This document shows positions 62,301 to 64,000 of a DNA stretch of 64,000 nucleotides, piece by piece. The stretch lies in NCBI GenBank assembly GCA_946800325.1, contig OX326960.1, positions 34,687,629 to 34,751,628 of the forward strand, read 5' to 3'. The stretch is from Luzula sylvatica. Lineage: Eukaryota > Streptophyta > Magnoliopsida > Poales > Juncaceae. The notes beneath the pieces were generated by a model. The model ran no database searches. It was not told where the DNA came from and was given only the letters and a program-made list of their open reading frames with translations. Made by a program: the position numbers and the translations under genes. Position 1 is the first letter of the stretch. Each line of letters starts with the position of its first letter.

Positions 62301-62932
62301 TATTTATTTTCAACAAAAAAATATTTATGCACATAAGTAAACCACCTGGTGAATTTATGAAATAAAATTCATTTATTTGTAAAAAAACGTGCATCAGAAT
62401 TCAGAACAAATTATGTGATTATCATCGGTGGATGTAACCGTTTGGTATTGTCAAAACCAGCCATGTATAAAGACTTTTTTTTAATACCTAGTGCTTGTTG
62501 AAATATTTACAAATTTGTTTTGCAAAAATAAAAGTAAACAACGATAGAAACAAATAAACCGACTACAAATTTGACACAAATATATAAATTTGTGACATTA
62601 ATTAATCAAATATGTATCATAAATCAAACACAGACTTATACAGTTGGGTCAAATTTGTAGTCGATTTATTTGTCCCTATTTTTTTTATTTTTATTTTTCA
62701 TTTTCAAAAGCTTGCTTTTCATTTACTATTTAAAACCAAACGAAACTAACTACCCAAACACGCTTTCTTTTAAAAAAAACAGAAAACAACGACGACACCA
62801 AATAAATCTTACTACTTCATTTTGAAAATATTAGAATAAGACGGGTATTCTTGAAATTTCACAATTTTCTAGGGGTACCAGGTTTTCAAAAAAATCGAGC
62901 TGCAATTGCATCTATTCTCTGGTTGATCAGCA
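62301..62932 (+). promoter_or_regulatory. Upstream region of gene copy 3
   Basis: Contains the conserved blocks aaaccaaacgaaactaact, cccaaacacg and ttcttgaaatttcacaattttc followed by the ATG. A palindromic insertion-like pair (caaataaaccgactacaaatttgac / gtcaaatttgtagtcgattta) lies at about 62548-62670. Confidence 0.45.
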
Positions 62933-63712
62933 ATGTGTAAGGGCCCAGACCAGCATGAATTGTCCGGCTCTTCTCCCGCCTCGGTGCGCAGGCTGATAGC
63001 GGAGAGGGAGTCACTCCAGCGTAGGAGGGCACGGATATTGGCCGAACTAACGAGGCAGCTTGAGGAGTCTCTCTCTGAGCGTGAGAGGCTCAGAAAAATT
63101 CGTGCTGCCATGGTTGTGGTCAGTGCTTATCTTAGTGAGAAGCGCTCTGAACTAATGCGGCAGCTTGAGGAGGCTCTCTCTCGATACCCTCCTCGTTCTG
63201 CAGGTTTGCAATTTCCCAATTTGTTTTATCCTGGCTTAAATTCTCTTTGTAATCTTCCTCGATAAATTCACTCGAGCTCCGCTTAAATCATGCTAAATAA
63301 CCCCAAATAACAATCATTTCGAGGAAATTGAACCACCGATAGAGAAAATTAATATAAACAAAGAGGATGAGCGTAATTGCCAACAGTAATAGAACTCATA
63401 TAATTCTTTAATATTTGAATTCTTACAAAAAGTATATGCCCCGTTCTGACGTGCCATATTCACATATTGTACTGAATTGACGGATTTATGTAACCATTAC
63501 GAGCATGATTATACGAATCAAAATTAAGAACCCAATTGCAAAGTGTCAAATACAATTTTATTGAAATTCAGCCTGATTTGTATGTGCATATTAAAGAACT
63601 AAATATGCTTATTTAATGAACACCAATTTCGCCTCGTTGTTTTTCACTATATAACATAACCGAATGTGCTTCTTTTGCTGCAGGTGCTTTGGACGGCTCG
63701 GTGTCTCAATGA
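62933..63712 (+). CDS. Coiled-coil small protein of unknown function, copy 3 (intact)
   Basis: Exon 1 62933-63203, intron with CAG|GTTTGC donor and TGCTGCAG acceptor, exon 2 63684-63712; 300 nt, 99 aa, ending LDGSVSQ. It starts MCKGPDQHELSGSS as in copies 1 and 2. The middle is Arg/Glu/Leu-rich with two duplicated heptad stretches (LTRQLEESLSERERL and LMRQLEEALSRYP), so a coiled coil is likely. No signal peptide or membrane span. The tail exon is conserved in all three copies and the splice phase is identical, which is hard to explain unless the unit was once selected as a protein. No homologue is known to me; possible explanations are a lineage-specific gene or an unrecognised mobile-element gene. 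Expression is untested. Confidence 0.55.
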
Positions 63713-64000
63713 ACAATTCGATATATGAAACGTAATAAAAGATCAAATATTTCTTGGCACTCTTTTTCTTACAGAAATACTTGTGTATTCATGGAAGTTT
63801 GTTTCCTGCCTTTGTAATATATGTAATATAAACTAATGAACACTTTGATTTGTGACGAATTTGATAATCAAGATTATTTGCCTTAGGAGAATGTTATGCG
63901 ATTTATGTACGTTGATTTTTTAATAACAAGCAACTATATTTTAAGACACTAAATAAATGATAAAAAGCCGAGTCCAAAACACTGTTCTCATATTTGTTCC
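63713..64000 (+). repeat. 3' part of unit 3, cut by the window end
   Basis: Matches 61180-61480 and 55645-55960 (for example gagaatgttatgcgatttatgtacgttgat; ttaataacaagcaactatat). The unit continues past the window. Confidence 0.6.

Overview
This is nuclear DNA from a flowering plant, most likely a eudicot. The evidence is spliced genes with GT-AG introns, a plant-type aldehyde oxidase, an organellar prolyl-tRNA synthetase, an MCTP protein, and AT-rich intergenic DNA full of plant transposons. I cannot name the species. Only about 20 of 64 kb is gene; the rest is mostly a record of nested transposition.

Gene-bearing parts. 208-1245 (+) encodes a Lys/Glu-rich protein of unknown role. 1773-7105 (-) is an intact ten-exon aldehyde oxidase; my splice model adds up to 1335 codons before the stop with every phase matching. 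18218-20627 (+) is an organellar prolyl-tRNA synthetase (ten exons, 541 aa). It converges on 21113-24208 (-), an intronless MCTP membrane protein with C2 domains (1031 aa). 30984-34871 (-) is an ankyrin-RCC1 protein in nine exons (1101 aa). These five look like ordinary, unrelated housekeeping or developmental genes and do not form a pathway.

Transposon-rich parts. 7.4-17.4 kb holds two long palindromic (foldback) elements, a solo LTR with a perfect TCTCC target-site duplication (TSD), a Harbinger-like element with TTA ends that contains a hAT-like element with TSD CAAACAGG, and further MITEs. 27.8-30.2 kb is a degenerate satellite of about 175-bp period. 39.2-52.2 kb is a stack of four insertion layers plus a side insertion, each bounded by its own exact TSD: a hAT-like element (ATTATAAT), a solo LTR of family A (TAGGA), a solo LTR of family B (CCTAC), and a full-length Ty1/copia element of family B in opposite orientation (GGTTG). 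A Harbinger-like element (TTA) sits separately in the family A LTR.

53.8-64 kb is a set of segmental repeats. Each unit carries a small two-exon gene for an Arg/Glu-rich coiled-coil protein that I do not recognise. Three copies are visible. All keep the same splice phase, but only the third (62933-63712) is fully open; the first two each have one in-frame stop before the splice donor. A 2000-bp element with a 10-bp TSD sits upstream of copy 2. This family is the best candidate here for something undescribed.
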